Made by a program: the position numbers and the translations under genes
Assembly: GCF_040717535.1 (NCBI RefSeq)
Contig: NZ_JBFEFI010000010.1
Location: forward strand, 1-64,000
Reading direction: 5' to 3'
DNA length: 64,000 bases
DNA from: Thalassoglobus sp. JC818
GTDB taxonomy: Bacteria > Planctomycetota > Planctomycetia > Planctomycetales > Planctomycetaceae
Shown: in pieces, positions 27,610 through 37,992 of the stretch
Layout of the letters: each line of letters begins with the position of its first letter
Numbering within the stretch: position 1 is the stretch's first letter
Notes under the pieces: generated by a model
Databases searched by the model: none
Told to the model about the DNA's origin: nothing
The model's input: the letters and a program-made list of their open reading frames with translations, nothing else

Positions 27610-28102
27610 AATCGCTAACGGAACCTCTCGAGTAGATTCACGAAACTCAGCAGATCGCATCACACTTCTCAAGCAAGAATTCATTCACCTGGAGTGAATC
27701 TGCACTCGGTTCCGACCAAGACTTTCGAAACATTATTCTTGCTCAGTGAACTGTTTCAAACCGTCCTCAGTCGACAGTCTGCACAAAACCAATCATTCGC
27801 TGTGTAGTCAATCTGAACAAGAATCTTTGCAAAGTTTTGAAATTTTTTCCCAATAACCGGATGATTTTTGTGCTGCCGGCGCCTATCTTTCCCTGCCACA
27901 TACCTGTGTTGATCAATACGTTCGATTCACGAACGCTCCGCGATTTCAGGCGCAAAGCGTGACTTCGAAGGAAGTTAGCCTACAAATTGCGATTTCTGAG
28001 CAGAGAAAACACCCTTCGAACACGGACGACTTCGCATCGCGATTACGCGTCCATCCCATTTTCTGTTTGGTTTTTTCTAACTTTTTTTGGAGACCTTGCT
28101 TC
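27610..28102. other. Leader and promoter region of the first DUF1559 gene
   Basis: It holds the conserved leader element at 27948-27981 and a T-rich stretch with GGAG before the start. A similarity of roughly 140 bases with the leader of the second DUF1559 gene spans about 27850-27990. Before that I see nothing. Confidence 0.6.
27948..27981 (+). promoter_or_regulatory. Conserved structured leader, copy 1
   Basis: Core: AGGC, GCAAAG..., stem ACTTC (27962-27966) / GAAGT (27971-27975), then AGCCT. The outer AGGC/GCCT can also pair. The second copy keeps the structure with compensating changes and lies at almost the same distance from its start codon (122 versus 120 bases). Confidence 0.6.
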
Positions 28103-29185
28103 ATGATTAAACACTTACGTCAGAGAAAAGCGTTCACCCTGATTGAGTTGCTGGTCGTGATCGCGATCATCGCAATCCTGATTGCACTGCTGTTGCCAGC
28201 CGTTCAGCAGGCTCGCGAAGCAGCACGCCGGACTCAGTGCCGAAACAATCTCAAGCAGATCGGACTGGCACTGCACAACTACCACGACGCTTACAACCAG
28301 TTCCCGAACACCGTCATGGCTTACGGGAACCCAAACCTGTACGAATCAGGCAATGGCTGTAACTCTTGGGTCCGCAGCCGTGGCTGGGGATGGCGAGTTT
28401 CGATCCTTCCTTACATCGATCAAGCTCCGCTCTTCAACTCACTCGATATCGAGAACACCGGTTTGAACGGCTGCTTTGGAGCCAACGGTGGTGTGCCAAA
28501 CGACACCCCAAGTTCAGTCGCCATCTCAACTGTCATCACAGCTTACCTTTGCCCAAGCGACGACACCGAATCCAGCATCGGAACTTACTCAGGCCGAGCA
28601 GTCCACGGGAGTAACTACCCAGCTGCTGTCCGTGCCCGTTCAGACCGAAGCCACGGAGCGGAACGAAACACAGATGGCGACCTGGGCCTGATGACCCGCG
28701 CCGGAGCCAGCGTCGAAGACGCAAAAGACGGTTCGTCTAACACAATCGTCGTCGGTGAAGTCTTCCGCGGCAAAACTTTGGTTCGTACGAGTGGTGGATA
28801 CCCATCTGCTGCAGGACCAAACGGCACAGTCGGAAACACTCATAACCGTGAACGATGCCGTGAATGGTTCGAGAGTACAGCCTGGTGTCAGTGCAACGGT
28901 GGTGTTGTTGAAGACACAAGCCTGCCAGCGAACGACGGAGCCAACCCAAATCAATGGCGCCAGATCTGGCGTATCAACGATTCGAAGCCAGATCAGATGA
29001 CCTGGACTGACCGTAACAACTCAGGAAACGGTGGCGGATTGCCACTCTCCAGTGCTCACGCTGGTGGTGCTCAGGCACTGTTCGGTGACGGAGCAGTTCG
29101 GTTCGTCTCAGAAAACGTCGACGGAGTTTCGTGGGCACACATGTTCTCACGATCTGGAAAAGAAGCGAACGTTATCGCCTTCTAG
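28103..29185 (+). CDS. DUF1559 prepilin-like protein, copy 1
   Basis: 360 residues. The ATG at 28103 has GGAG about 8 bases upstream; a longer frame to 27959 runs into the leader and is not coding. The N-terminus [17 protein letters not shown] is a type IV prepilin-like cleavage and methylation signal (cleavage after the charged leader), and the helix continues with the family hallmark '[14 protein letters not shown]'. The C-terminus has the H-x9-DG motif ([12 protein letters not shown]). DUF1559 proteins are highly amplified in planctomycetes and are thought to be exported through a type II/IV-pilin-like route; the role is unknown. It is followed by a strong terminator. Confidence 0.95.
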   Translation: MIKHLRQRKAFTLIELLVVIAIIAILIALLLPAVQQAREAARRTQCRNNLKQIGLALHNYHDAYNQFPNTVMAYGNPNLYESGNGCNSWVRSRGWGWRVSILPYIDQAPLFNSLDIENTGLNGCFGANGGVPNDTPSSVAISTVITAYLCPSDDTESSIGTYSGRAVHGSNYPAAVRARSDRSHGAERNTDGDLGLMTRAGASVEDAKDGSSNTIVVGEVFRGKTLVRTSGGYPSAAGPNGTVGNTHNRERCREWFESTAWCQCNGGVVEDTSLPANDGANPNQWRQIWRINDSKPDQMTWTDRNNSGNGGGLPLSSAHAGGAQALFGDGAVRFVSENVDGVSWAHMFSRSGKEANVIAF

Positions 29186-29218
29186 TTCCTGTTCGTCTGA
29201 TGTTTCATGAATTACTCG

Positions 29219-29258
29219 AAGAGCACGGCAGTACTTACTGCCGTGCTCTTCTTCTTTT
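29219..29258 (+). terminator. Intrinsic terminator of DUF1559 gene 1
   Basis: Perfect 15-bp stem AAGAGCACGGCAGTA (29219-29233) / TACTGCCGTGCTCTT (29236-29250) with a two-base loop gap, then CTTCTTTT. It lies 34 bases after the stop codon. Confidence 0.95.
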
Positions 29259-29661
29259 AGGAATGCGATCGAATACATCGCCCTCTCTTGAACACAGCGT
29301 CTCCTTGAAGGTGTCTTTGCAGAACTGAACGATCAGTTCTTTCTTTCCGGGCTTCGATCTCTTTCCGGCGCACACTCAACAGGATTGTCACGCTCTTCAG
29401 CAATGGCGCGGTCTCAGGCAACAGCTTGCTGACAGATCCTTGAGTCCCGTATCCGTTTTGAATGTCACTGGGCCCGTCACTTCGAATACTTCAGCTCCAA
29501 GTTCGACCACTCGAGCTGTACTCAAAGTGAGTAAAGATCACGGAGAACTTTTGATGTTTTTTCTCGTTATCTGGATGAATTTCGCGACTTCGATCCGTTT
29601 CTTTCTGTGTTTCACACTCGTGTAGATGAATACGACCGATGCATAAGCGATTCGCTATTCC

Positions 29662-29695
29662 GGGCGCAAAGTATGGCTTCTAACGAGGTTAGCTT
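29662..29695 (+). promoter_or_regulatory. Conserved structured leader, copy 2
   Basis: Core: GGGC, GCAAAG..., stem GCTTC (29676-29680) / GAGGT (29685-29689), then TAGCTT. Compared with copy 1 the stem changes A-T to G-T and T-A to T-G, so pairing is kept while the sequence differs. It lies 120 bases before the start codon. Confidence 0.6.
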
Positions 29696-29814
29696 GCCAA
29701 CAGTGCACTCATAGCGTACGATACATGTTGATAAGTGAATGTATTGATGCTGCGAATTTGCGTACATCCCGTCTTCAGTTCGGTTTTTCTGTCTTTTTTT
29801 GGAGAATTCACTTC

Positions 29815-30906
<1,092 letters not shown>

Positions 30907-31034
30907 TCTAAACTCTCTTGCGTTTTACTTGATCTTTCGTGAACATCGCACATCGCTGTTCAGCGATATTAGTTCACTCAGAAACTCGTGATCGAACAGA
31001 TAGCTTTGTTCTCTGTTCTGCCGAAGTGAATTCT

Positions 31035-31074
31035 GCAAACGAGCGATCTCAATCGCTCGTTTGCTTCTTTTCTC
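31035..31074 (+). terminator. Intrinsic terminator of DUF1559 gene 2
   Basis: Perfect 13-bp stem GCAAACGAGCGAT (31035-31047) / ATCGCTCGTTTGC (31052-31064), followed by TTCTTTTCTC. Confidence 0.92.
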
Positions 31075-31115
31075 ACTTTCATAATCTTGTCTGATCGTCA
31101 AAGAAAGACTCAGAA

Positions 31116-31532
31116 ATGTTCTCACGGCTTTGGATTTGCTTTTCAGTCGTCGCTCTCTTGCAGGTTGGTTGCAGCAACCCTGCCCTCGAAGAAATGTCCA
31201 CCGAGATTCCTTCCCTCAGCTATCCTGGCCTCGAAGATTTCGATCAGACGGCCATGATGGAAGTCGGATACGCATATGGCGGCGGCAATGTCGCTGGCTT
31301 GAAAGCTGCGGTTAAGAAAGACTCGTTCAAGAGCGCAGTCGATCAGTTCGAATCTGCACCGCTTCCAGAAGACGCAGCCAGCAAACAACCACAAAAAGAC
31401 GCTGTTGTTGCAGCCGCCCGTGAACTCATCGAGAAAGCAGGCGGAAGTGATAACGAAGCAATTAAAGCTGCGTATGACAATCTTCTGAAAGCAATTTCTG
31501 AACTGCGAGTTGGGAAACCTGCTCAAGAGTAG
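31116..31532 (+). CDS. Small lipoprotein of unknown function
   Basis: 138 residues. The N-terminus ends in a lipobox-like LLQVGC (Cys about residue 19), so the protein is probably lipid-anchored. The rest is a helical, Ala/Lys-rich domain ('VAGLKAAVKKDSFKSAVDQFESAPLPEDAASK...') without a known motif. It follows the DUF1559 pair on the same strand but beyond a terminator. Its linkage to such genes suggests, but does not prove, a shared export or surface role. Confidence 0.7.
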   Translation: MFSRLWICFSVVALLQVGCSNPALEEMSTEIPSLSYPGLEDFDQTAMMEVGYAYGGGNVAGLKAAVKKDSFKSAVDQFESAPLPEDAASKQPQKDAVVAAARELIEKAGGSDNEAIKAAYDNLLKAISELRVGKPAQE

Positions 31533-31600
31533 ATCAAGCTTTGACGAGTGCTTACTCAGGCTGTTCATGTTTCTATCTGGAAGATAACAGCAGGCCGTTC

Positions 31601-33358
31601 ATGAACTCCCTGCATTGGATCATTCAAAAAACGAATCACGCTGCAATTGCGGTGTGGTTCGTTTTTTTCGTTGCTACAGGCTGGCAGATCACAGCTGATG
31701 AGCCTGATCCGCCTTTGACCTTCGACCAGAAACTTCGCGTCCCATTTCGCCATGTTTCTCCGCAATCGCCCAAACGCCACATTCATCTGACAATGGGATC
31801 GGGAGTCGGAGCGCTCGACTATGACCTCGACGGATTCGTCGACCTCTATTTCGGTCAGGGAGGTGGCTGGACGGGTACACTCGATCCAGAGTCTGGTCTC
31901 GGTGACGTTTTGTGCCGAAACATTGCAGGCGAATTCCAGGACGTCACGGAATCCGCCACGATTTTCGCTCCTGGATACGCGATGGGCATCTCTGTCGGCG
32001 ATTGTAACAACGACGGGTTCCCGGACGTTTACGTCAGTAACGTCGGACGGGACCGCCTCTATTCAAATAACGGTGACGGAACATTCACCGAACAGTCCGA
32101 AGCGTGCAACCTCAAGAATTCCAAGTATGGAGCAAGTTGTGCCTGGACTGATTTCCAATCTGACGGCGTCCCAGATTTGTTCGTCGTGAACTACGTTCAA
32201 ATCTCCGTCGACGACTACAAGACTTGCACGGACCAGTCTCCTGAAGGAATGGACTTCCCCATCGCCTGTCCTCCCTGGACATACACCGCCGAACCCGATT
32301 GCGCATACGTCGGCCGCGGAGACGGCACGTTCGTTGAATCCTCGCAAGAACTCGGTTTCCGGACAGCTCCCAGTCAACCCGGGCTTGGGATCATCACCGC
32401 AGATATCGATCGAGATGGAGATCTCGACCTGTATATTGCCAACGATTCAACTCCCAATCAGCTCTGGGTCAACAACGGAGGAGAGTTCAACGAACAAGGT
32501 TTGCTCTCGGGAACAGCATTAAACCGAGTCGGAGAACGTGAAGCTGGGATGGGTGTCACCTGTGATGACGCAGACAACGACGGACTGCTCGATCTGTTTG
32601 TGACAAACTACTTTGCCGAAACGAATACCTTCTATCGAAATGAAGGTTTCGGCTTCTTCCTCGATGTCACCCCCGAGGTCGGTCTCGCCAGGGCGAGTTA
32701 TTCGTATCTCGGTTTCGGAACGAGCTTCGTCGACTTTGACAACGACGGAGAACTGGATCTGTTCGTGACTAATGGGCACATCCACGACCAGTTGAACATT
32801 CTCAAACGCGATGTCCCTTACCAGCAGCAATCACAGGTATTCCGAGGGAAGAATGGGCAGTTTGAGGACGTGACCGCAACAGCCGGAGAACCCCTTCAAA
32901 GATATGGACTCGGCCGCGGAACAGCGATCGCAGACTTTGACCGCGATGGGAGACCGGACGTCGCCGTCAATCACCTCGATCAGTCAGCACTCCTCTTGCG
33001 GAACACCAGCGAACAAGCTGGGCACCCTCTCCGACTTCTACTCGTTGGAACACGATCTTCACGCTTGCCAGTTGGAGCCATCGTCACCGTAGAAACCCCC
33101 AAGCAAAAGCTCACACGAACTCTTTCCCTGAATGAAAGCTACCTTTCGAGTCGACATCGCGAGATGGTGTTCGGAATCTTACCAGACTCGAATGCTGAAG
33201 AGTCTGCAGATGCCTCGCCAGTGAACGTCGATCAGGTCACCGTCAACTGGCCATCAGGGAAATCGGAGTTGTGGCAGAACCTCAACACCGACGAACTTCA
33301 CGTTCTGGTGGAGGGGACCGGGACTCCAATTCCTTCAGAAAACGCCTTTCCACGATAA
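31601..33358 (+). CDS. CRTAC1-family FG-GAP/ASPIC-UnbV secreted protein
   Basis: 585 residues from the ATG at 31601. An N-terminal hydrophobic segment serves as signal peptide. At least six Ca2+-type loops follow the pattern DxDxDGxxDL (DYDLDGFVDLYF, DCNNDGFPDVYV, DIDRDGDLDLYI, DADNDGLLDLFV, DFDNDGELDLFV, DFDRDGRPDVAV), making a beta-propeller. The C-terminal ASPIC/UnbV region ('VGAIVTVETPKQKLTRTLSLNESYLSSRHREMVFGIL...VTVNWPSGKSE') is standard. Such proteins are secreted adhesion- or sugar-associated; the exact role is unknown. It heads a plus-strand pair with the TPR gene. Confidence 0.9.
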   Translation: MNSLHWIIQKTNHAAIAVWFVFFVATGWQITADEPDPPLTFDQKLRVPFRHVSPQSPKRHIHLTMGSGVGALDYDLDGFVDLYFGQGGGWTGTLDPESGLGDVLCRNIAGEFQDVTESATIFAPGYAMGISVGDCNNDGFPDVYVSNVGRDRLYSNNGDGTFTEQSEACNLKNSKYGASCAWTDFQSDGVPDLFVVNYVQISVDDYKTCTDQSPEGMDFPIACPPWTYTAEPDCAYVGRGDGTFVESSQELGFRTAPSQPGLGIITADIDRDGDLDLYIANDSTPNQLWVNNGGEFNEQGLLSGTALNRVGEREAGMGVTCDDADNDGLLDLFVTNYFAETNTFYRNEGFGFFLDVTPEVGLARASYSYLGFGTSFVDFDNDGELDLFVTNGHIHDQLNILKRDVPYQQQSQVFRGKNGQFEDVTATAGEPLQRYGLGRGTAIADFDRDGRPDVAVNHLDQSALLLRNTSEQAGHPLRLLLVGTRSSRLPVGAIVTVETPKQKLTRTLSLNESYLSSRHREMVFGILPDSNAEESADASPVNVDQVTVNWPSGKSELWQNLNTDELHVLVEGTGTPIPSENAFPR

Positions 33359-33433
33359 GGCCGTTCCTCAAGAATGATGTCGACTGAGCCAACGCTGGCT
33401 CTCTCTTAATTGTCGACTGAAGAAGACACTCTG

Positions 33434-34480
33434 ATGCCGGATACTCACGAACCCGCCGACCAACAATCTCCTCCTGATTCTCGCCGTTCACCGTGGGCTG
33501 GCCGAATTCTGCTTTTGGTGATTCTCGCCGCAATCGGCTTCGGAATCTGGAGTTCGCAGCAGCAAACAGCCATCCAACAGTGCCAGGCAGCACTCGCTGC
33601 CGGGGAAGTCGACCGGGCTCGATCCATCCTCACCCATCATCTCGCTTCGAACCCGAAGGACCAGGAAGCTCGCATGCTTCTGGCTTTAAGCTACCGAGAA
33701 ACCGATCCACTGGAAGCAATCGAAATCTGGTCACAAGTCCCAGAGAACGCAGACGAATATCTCATCGCCCAGCGATTTATCGCTGAAGCAGGCTTCAAGG
33801 CGTATCATTCTGTCGCTGCGGAAAAAGCTCTCGAAACGATCCTCGAACAGGACCCTCAGGATTTCGCATCGCAGCTCACACTCGCAGAACTGTACTTCCG
33901 AGACCGAGCGTTTCAGCTTGCGCTTCCGGAAGTCCGGAAAGTCATCAGCCTCGATCCCGATCGAGTGAAATCATATCACTTGCTGGCGGAGACCCTCGCC
34001 GGGCTGAATCGCCAAACAGAAATGATCGCCCCGCTGCAACAAGCGCTCGAGCTTGATCCGGACAACTACATGACCCGATCGAGCCTGGCATATGCATTGA
34101 AGATGTCAGGAGAACTCGACGAAGCAGAAGAACATGCTCGATGGTGCCTTGAAGAGACTCCATCCGATGTCGAAGTTCGAGTGATCCTCGCCCAAGTCCT
34201 GCGGCAGTCGAACCGGCTGGATGAAGCGAAAGACGAAGTCGAACAAATCCTGCAGCGTTCTCCCAATCACCTCGAAGCAAATCTTCTCAAAGGCGAACTT
34301 TTCCTCTTCGAGCGAAAACCTGAGGAAGCTTACGAGGTTCTCAATCCGTTGTATCGAAGGTACCCCGAAGACCGAAGAATTATCGCTCCACTTCTGAAAG
34401 CGGCTGCGATGAGCGGACGACCGCAGGAAGCAGCACGATTGCAAGAAGCCCTGCTGAAAGCCATTCCGGAAAAGGAATGA
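33434..34480 (+). CDS. Membrane-anchored TPR protein
   Basis: 348 residues from the ATG at 33434 (a TTG at 33410 is possible). A Pro-rich cytoplasmic tail precedes one membrane helix (about 25-40, ILLLVILAAIGFGIW). Then come about seven tetratricopeptide repeats (e.g. 'FASQLTLAELYFRDRAFQLALPEVRKVISLDPDR', 'YMTRSSLAYALKMSGELDEAEEHARWCLEETPSD'). The TPR domain is on the outside of the membrane. It is the usual companion of CRTAC1 and multiheme cytochrome genes in planctomycetes; partner binding is inference. Confidence 0.85.
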   Translation: MPDTHEPADQQSPPDSRRSPWAGRILLLVILAAIGFGIWSSQQQTAIQQCQAALAAGEVDRARSILTHHLASNPKDQEARMLLALSYRETDPLEAIEIWSQVPENADEYLIAQRFIAEAGFKAYHSVAAEKALETILEQDPQDFASQLTLAELYFRDRAFQLALPEVRKVISLDPDRVKSYHLLAETLAGLNRQTEMIAPLQQALELDPDNYMTRSSLAYALKMSGELDEAEEHARWCLEETPSDVEVRVILAQVLRQSNRLDEAKDEVEQILQRSPNHLEANLLKGELFLFERKPEEAYEVLNPLYRRYPEDRRIIAPLLKAAAMSGRPQEAARLQEALLKAIPEKE

Positions 34481-34544
34481 GTCACCACAAGGACACGCAA
34501 GCTTCACAACACATCGGGCAGAATCAACTCTTCGGTTGACTCGT

Positions 34545-35756
34545 CTACGGATTGACGTGATGCGGAACATCTCCCGTCCCGAGCGACTCGTCAGGATCTC
34601 GCACGCGAATCCAGTGGTCATGAAACTTGATTCCGCGTGTCAAATCCATCGCTGGCATATGACACTCGATGCAGTTGGTCTTCGGCGAAACCGGGCATAT
34701 CGTCTGTTCCTGATCCTGATGACAGTTCAAACAGGTCTGGATTTGCTGAGCCTCTGTGCGAGACGAGACCGGAGCATGCGGATCGTGACATGACGTGCAT
34801 GAGAGAGTTCGTCCAGACTCCAGGAAGCAAGCACTCTGTAAGAGCCCGACCGGTTGAAAGCGGACCAGCGAGTTCGGGTACGCTTCCAGCCTTTCAGGAG
34901 CAATGTCATCCGGCAGTCGATGGCACTCACCGCACATTCTGATTTCCTCATCGGCCGTCCAACCGCTTCGAATACTCGAGAGCGTCAGAGCCTCGTCCGC
35001 ATTTTCAGCAGCCTGCACGTGAGCCTCCCCCGGCCCATGGCATCTTTCGCAAAAAATGCCACTGGTCAATTGAATGAGTTGGCTCCCCTCAAGCGTGGCA
35101 GTCGTTGTGTGACACGCAATGCACCGCTGGACATCTTCCGAGGGAATCGTCCTGCCCCACAAATTGACATCAATGACAGGGTCCAGATCGTCCTGACCGG
35201 GGGTCGCATCGAGCGCATCATCGGAGGTGTATCGAGTCATCCGATGTTCAATCCCGATCGTTTCCCCTTCTTTATTTTTGAGCAAGGTCAGAAACGTGAC
35301 CGCATGTTCCCCCGACCCGACCGCGAAGTCGAGAGGAAACGCCCGCTGCGGAAAGATTGCTGGAAGCGCGACCAATAAGCCTTCTTCATCACAGCTGTAC
35401 TCGTAAGTCCCGTACGGCTGTCGTTCCTCAACCGAGCGGCCACACATCAGATCCGCAATCTCGGAATCTGACGTCCTCGCAAACGTTCTCGCATGTGGAG
35501 AATTTGTCTCAACGTCATGAATCCCCTCGTGACACTCCCGGCACTTTTCATGACCGACGTATCCCTTCGAATCCAGAATGACGATCGTGTCATCGTCTGA
35601 TTTCGAGTTGCTCGATTCCAGAGTCGGAACCTGTTCCGGAGATTTCTGACCACAAGATGCCAGAAAGGCACCGCATGCTGCGCCGAGGAGAATCATCGCC
35701 GGCAAACGAAAATGACCGATGAGAGAATTACGTTTCTGCGGCAGGTGCAAGTTCAT
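34545..35756 (-). CDS. Multiheme c-type cytochrome lipoprotein (seven CXXCH)
   Basis: 403 residues from the ATG at 35756. The lipobox LASC (about residue 35) marks a lipoprotein. Seven heme motifs are visible: CRECH, CIACH, CERCH, CGECH, CTSCH, CLNCH and CIECH. This class of proteins carries electrons at the outer face of the cytoplasmic membrane; a specific substrate is not evident from the sequence. It converges with the CRTAC1-TPR pair, an arrangement common in planctomycetes. The frame upstream to 35831 is probably not translated. Confidence 0.85.
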   Translation of the reverse strand: MNLHLPQKRNSLIGHFRLPAMILLGAACGAFLASCGQKSPEQVPTLESSNSKSDDDTIVILDSKGYVGHEKCRECHEGIHDVETNSPHARTFARTSDSEIADLMCGRSVEERQPYGTYEYSCDEEGLLVALPAIFPQRAFPLDFAVGSGEHAVTFLTLLKNKEGETIGIEHRMTRYTSDDALDATPGQDDLDPVIDVNLWGRTIPSEDVQRCIACHTTTATLEGSQLIQLTSGIFCERCHGPGEAHVQAAENADEALTLSSIRSGWTADEEIRMCGECHRLPDDIAPERLEAYPNSLVRFQPVGLLQSACFLESGRTLSCTSCHDPHAPVSSRTEAQQIQTCLNCHQDQEQTICPVSPKTNCIECHMPAMDLTRGIKFHDHWIRVRDPDESLGTGDVPHHVNP

Positions 35757-36249
35757 GGACAGTCTTGAAGATTTGATAACCAGACAAAATTCGAAGCCAT
35801 AGTGTACTCCCCAAGAGAGAGAAGTCACCACTGGTTGTCGTCACTCTCGTCCAATACCTCTGCAGCAACACATCCTCTCGAACTCATCTACAATTCGATG
35901 AGATGGCGAACTGGAACTCAGGCGTCATTCCAATCCACCTGCATCGCATTGATCAATTGAATGTTACTTGCTGCTGACTTAACCAAGCCTGCCCTACAAC
36001 GTCGGCCCTATTGACGGGACCTCAAACAAATAGGTCTGTCCAGACGATGTACGTGTCACATCGAAATAGAATGAAAAGCTCCCTCGACTAACGGGCTCAG
36101 AGTACCCACGCTCCCAACTATTGAGGGTTGAGGCCAGAGTGGGTTTGTGCTTCGGGAGACGACTGTGTAAGTACTATCGTCTTGCCACAAACTCAGAAAG
36201 CAACAGGGGATAGCACATCCTGTCGCTTGGCTTCGCAGAGTCAGAAGAG
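35757..36249. other. Intergenic region between cytochrome gene and tRNA-Ser
   Basis: About 490 bases. It must hold the cytochrome promoter. A frame crossing the tRNA is spurious. I see no other feature. Confidence 0.5.
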
Positions 36250-36334
<85 letters not shown>

Positions 36335-36557
36335 GAGGCGGGCACGATATCGGGTTTCACACAGCCCGTCAATCAGTTTCCAGAGATTTGAGTGAGCGAA
36401 AGCCGACTTGATCCACGGTCAAAACGCTGAGCCAATTGTTCTTCCGCGAGGAAACGACTCACCGAGCCAGTAAACCAGAAGCGAATTGGCGAGTCTGGAA
36501 ACAGGATGGGTTGCGGCGTAGACGGCTGGCTTGGATAGGCTTTTCGTTGCCAGGGCC

Positions 36558-37463
36558 TTATTCCGATGCGACTGGACGTTGATCAGCTGGGAGCGTGCTC
36601 TTCTGGGAATTGACATTCTGGTCGTCAGAGTGGACTTCAGCCACGGTCAGCCCTTGCTCAGCTGAGATCAAACGTGCTGTTTCAGCGAGTTTTGATTTGG
36701 CTGACTCAAGGGATGTTTCAGAGGGGACGACGTCTTGCACGGTCAGTTGCCAAACCGCGAGTGTTGATTGATACAACGACTCGTTCAACGGCGATCGCGC
36801 CGGTTGGTCTCGCAATGTGTCGAGGAATGGTTTGAGTTTCCCGTCAGCTCTTGCTGAAAATTTCGTCCAAGCGCGGCTGGGGTTTTCTTCGCTGCGAATC
36901 TTTTCGATCTCGCTGATTTGCTCAGTTAAAACGTAATACTGCCGCGAGGCCTGAGTTCCGACGACGCCGTTCAGCAGGTTGGTTGACGCTGTCAGTGCAA
37001 ACACTCCAAAAATTGCCACAGCGACGACCATCGGGATTGCCAAGAACTTATTGCGTTTCAACCAGTCGTTTGGTGACTCTTCGACAACTCGACTGATCGC
37101 CTGCTGAGTCGAGTCTTCAATCGGCACGATCAGATTGACCTTCATCTTTTCGAGAACGAGTCTCATGTCAGGAGACGGTTCGGCAACGAGTGCCTGTCCA
37201 GACTCGTTGACCATTTTCCCCAGCGAAACAATGGCACTGATCAGCTCTGTGCCGAAATATCGCGCCCCGCTCAAATCAAAGATGAGATTGCGAAACTCGC
37301 CGGACGACATCAGCGTTTTGATTCGATGAAGCTCGTTATGAAATGTTCGTGGTTCGAAGCCGACAATGCTGCCGGTCGGTTTCACGATTAGCGTATTTCC
37401 GCGTGCGGAGCAGCTGAGAATGCTGTGATCCCGCACGTCGTCCATTGTCACTTCAGTCTTCAT
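36558..37463 (-). CDS. STAS-domain protein with membrane segment
   Basis: 301 residues from the ATG at 37463. A STAS (anti-sigma-antagonist-like) domain lies at about 15-128 ('NTLIVKPTGSIVGFEP', 'NLIFDLSGARYFGTELISAIVSLGKMV'). One membrane helix follows (about 142-163) and then a helical, Ser/Pro/Gln-rich outer domain. In classical STAS antagonists a DS(S/T)G motif is phosphorylated; here it reads FGTE, so classical partner switching is doubtful, though a Thr is present. It is not near a sigma factor gene. Function unknown. Confidence 0.75.
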   Translation of the reverse strand: MKTEVTMDDVRDHSILSCSARGNTLIVKPTGSIVGFEPRTFHNELHRIKTLMSSGEFRNLIFDLSGARYFGTELISAIVSLGKMVNESGQALVAEPSPDMRLVLEKMKVNLIVPIEDSTQQAISRVVEESPNDWLKRNKFLAIPMVVAVAIFGVFALTASTNLLNGVVGTQASRQYYVLTEQISEIEKIRSEENPSRAWTKFSARADGKLKPFLDTLRDQPARSPLNESLYQSTLAVWQLTVQDVVPSETSLESAKSKLAETARLISAEQGLTVAEVHSDDQNVNSQKSTLPADQRPVASE

Positions 37464-37992
37464 CACAAGTCCGATCCGCTTCGTTGTTGACCGAATTCTC
37501 CGATCTAAATCAATCTCTTGTCGAAGGATCTGACGCTGAGACTTCTCGAAGAAGACAGGAGTTCTCTGCATTGCGGAACAGTTTCAGCGTGGCTCAGCGC
37601 AAACAGATCCATTCGATGCAATACATTAGTCGCGATTCATGAATACTCGATGAAGACAAAATTCGCCGCCACACTCGATGATTACCATGCTTGGTAAGTG
37701 GAAGTCTTCAGATGTCTTTTTCCCGATCTCAAACCAAAACTGAGACCGGAGTGAAGTGTCATCAATTCAATCACATGTTCTCTTGCGTCATTTTCGTGAC
37801 CACGAAATACTGTCCCCACGATCGCTTGCCGATCCGGGATGTCATTTGACGTCTGATTGTCAGCATTGACCGATGATTTGATCATTGTCATGGCAGCCAG
37901 AGTTTCGCAGCATTGCGATGGCGTCCTATGATTCGGGAGCGAAAAGATTGATGCCCCAACTTCCGTGAGCCTTCCGACAGAATCGACTCATC
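37464..37992. other. Divergent intergenic region
   Basis: A minus-strand frame of 69 codons (37682-37891) is protein-like but lacks a good binding site, so I do not call it a gene with any weight. Nothing else is seen. Both promoters should lie here. Confidence 0.4.

Larger units (their letters stand above)
29186..29814. other. Spacer between the two DUF1559 genes
   Basis: It holds the terminator of gene 1 (29219-29258), about 370 bases without a clear feature, and the second copy of the leader element (29662-29695). Short frames here lack protein character. Confidence 0.6.

Noticed and set aside
27895-27990. Cyclic-di-GMP class I (GEMM) riboswitch before the DUF1559 genes
   Set aside because: The CGCAAAGC string recalls GEMM, but the required 5' half (GGGCAAACC-type) and the receptor-loop hairpin are absent.
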